DNA of 64,000 bases from Knoellia sp. Soil729 (GTDB taxonomy: Bacteria; Actinomycetota; Actinomycetes; Actinomycetales; Dermatophilaceae), in assembly GCF_001427985.1 (NCBI RefSeq), contig NZ_LMSA01000001.1, positions 1,000,675 through 1,064,674 on the forward strand, written 5' to 3'. Of the stretch, positions 63,932-64,000 are shown one piece after another. Each line of letters begins with the position of its first letter. The stretch's first letter is position 1. The notes below the pieces were generated by a model that saw only the letters and a list, made by a program, of their open reading frames with translations, did not search any database and was not told the origin of the DNA. Both the position numbers and the translations under genes were made by a program.

Positions 63932-64000
63932 TCCAACCTCCCAAGTGACTCACACTCAGGTTGACAGGAAGGGGGCTCAGGAGTACTTCGACTCCTATGG

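Larger units (their letters stand above)
62387..63973 (-). mobile_element. IS3-family insertion sequence with 3-bp target duplication
   Basis: Removing 62387-63976 restores the binding-protein frame with target duplication GGC (62384-62386 and 63974-63976). The ends share CCTGTCAACCTG at the left (62392-62403) and its complement CAGGTTGACAGG at the right (63957-63968). OrfA and OrfB lie on the minus strand in -1 relation, the IS3 layout. The left end is present twice in tandem (see repeat). Without the extra copy the element would be about 1.49 kb. Confidence 0.88.

Noticed and set aside
62392..63970. IS3 boundaries with target duplication GGAA
   Set aside because: This choice leaves the binding-protein gene out of frame; boundaries with duplication GGC restore FGTAQEYF exactly.

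Overview
The window is high-GC DNA (roughly 70% G+C by eye) from an actinobacterium. Evidence for this is a mycothiol synthase, a GlnR-type orphan regulator, an HBHA-like protein beside an XRE regulator, a polyphosphate kinase next to a MutT1-type Nudix/phosphatase, frequent GTG starts and many leaderless promoters. The gene set and the FemX/ATP-grasp/racemase cell-wall genes fit Micrococcales, perhaps an Intrasporangiaceae- or Dermacoccaceae-like organism. That family placement is inference.

From 1 to 50.4 kb the DNA looks like core chromosome. 0-2.3 kb: dtd, asparaginase, HBHA-like protein and its XRE neighbour. 2.4-12.1 kb: DUF4395, BKACE, ygfZ-fur, LytR/CpsA/Psr, nitrobindin, DsrE, MoaD, glnR-mshD and MurJ; part of this order recalls the M. 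tuberculosis Rv0811-Rv0819 neighbourhood. 12.1-15.6 kb: ATP-grasp ligase, FemX and Asp/Glu racemase, probably a peptidoglycan cross-bridge set. 15.6-25.3 kb: a phosphate block of ppk, mutT1, pstSCAB with a PHO box, and a DUF47-Pit pair. 25.6-50.1 kb: mixed housekeeping and small operons (enoyl-CoA hydratase, CBS/nucleotidyltransferase, MarR-ClC, lipid-modifying operon, GMP reductase-type GuaB1, PLP enzyme, hydroxyacid oxidase, PHP protein, peptide transporter) with tRNA-Lys, tRNA-Glu, tRNA-Asp and tRNA-Phe.

From tRNA-Phe (50.3 kb) to the right edge the character changes. There are gene fragments, an IS110 remnant, a lower density of the GGCATAC word that marks the rest of the window, and a catabolic island. 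The island holds a HutC-type GntR regulator with a strong promoter and an 11-bp inverted-repeat operator. After it comes a tightly overlapping operon of CaiB-type CoA-transferase, MmgE/PrpD protein, acyl-CoA dehydrogenase, the remnant of a CitE/HpcH-type CoA-lyase, an HTD2/mesaconyl-CoA-hydratase-like enzyme and a methyltransferase. Beyond it lie an MFS transporter, a second MmgE/PrpD protein and a LivK-type binding protein cut by an IS3-family element.

Read together, the island encodes uptake, CoA activation, dehydrogenation, hydration and (originally) C-C cleavage of a small branched dicarboxylic acid. An itaconate/mesaconate/methylsuccinate-like substrate is the best guess. The pathway looks damaged: the lyase is a frameshifted stub and the binding protein is interrupted. 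Outside the island the most unusual signals are the roughly six-fold over-represented heptamer GGCATAC/GTATGCC and three families of long perfect palindromes between genes.
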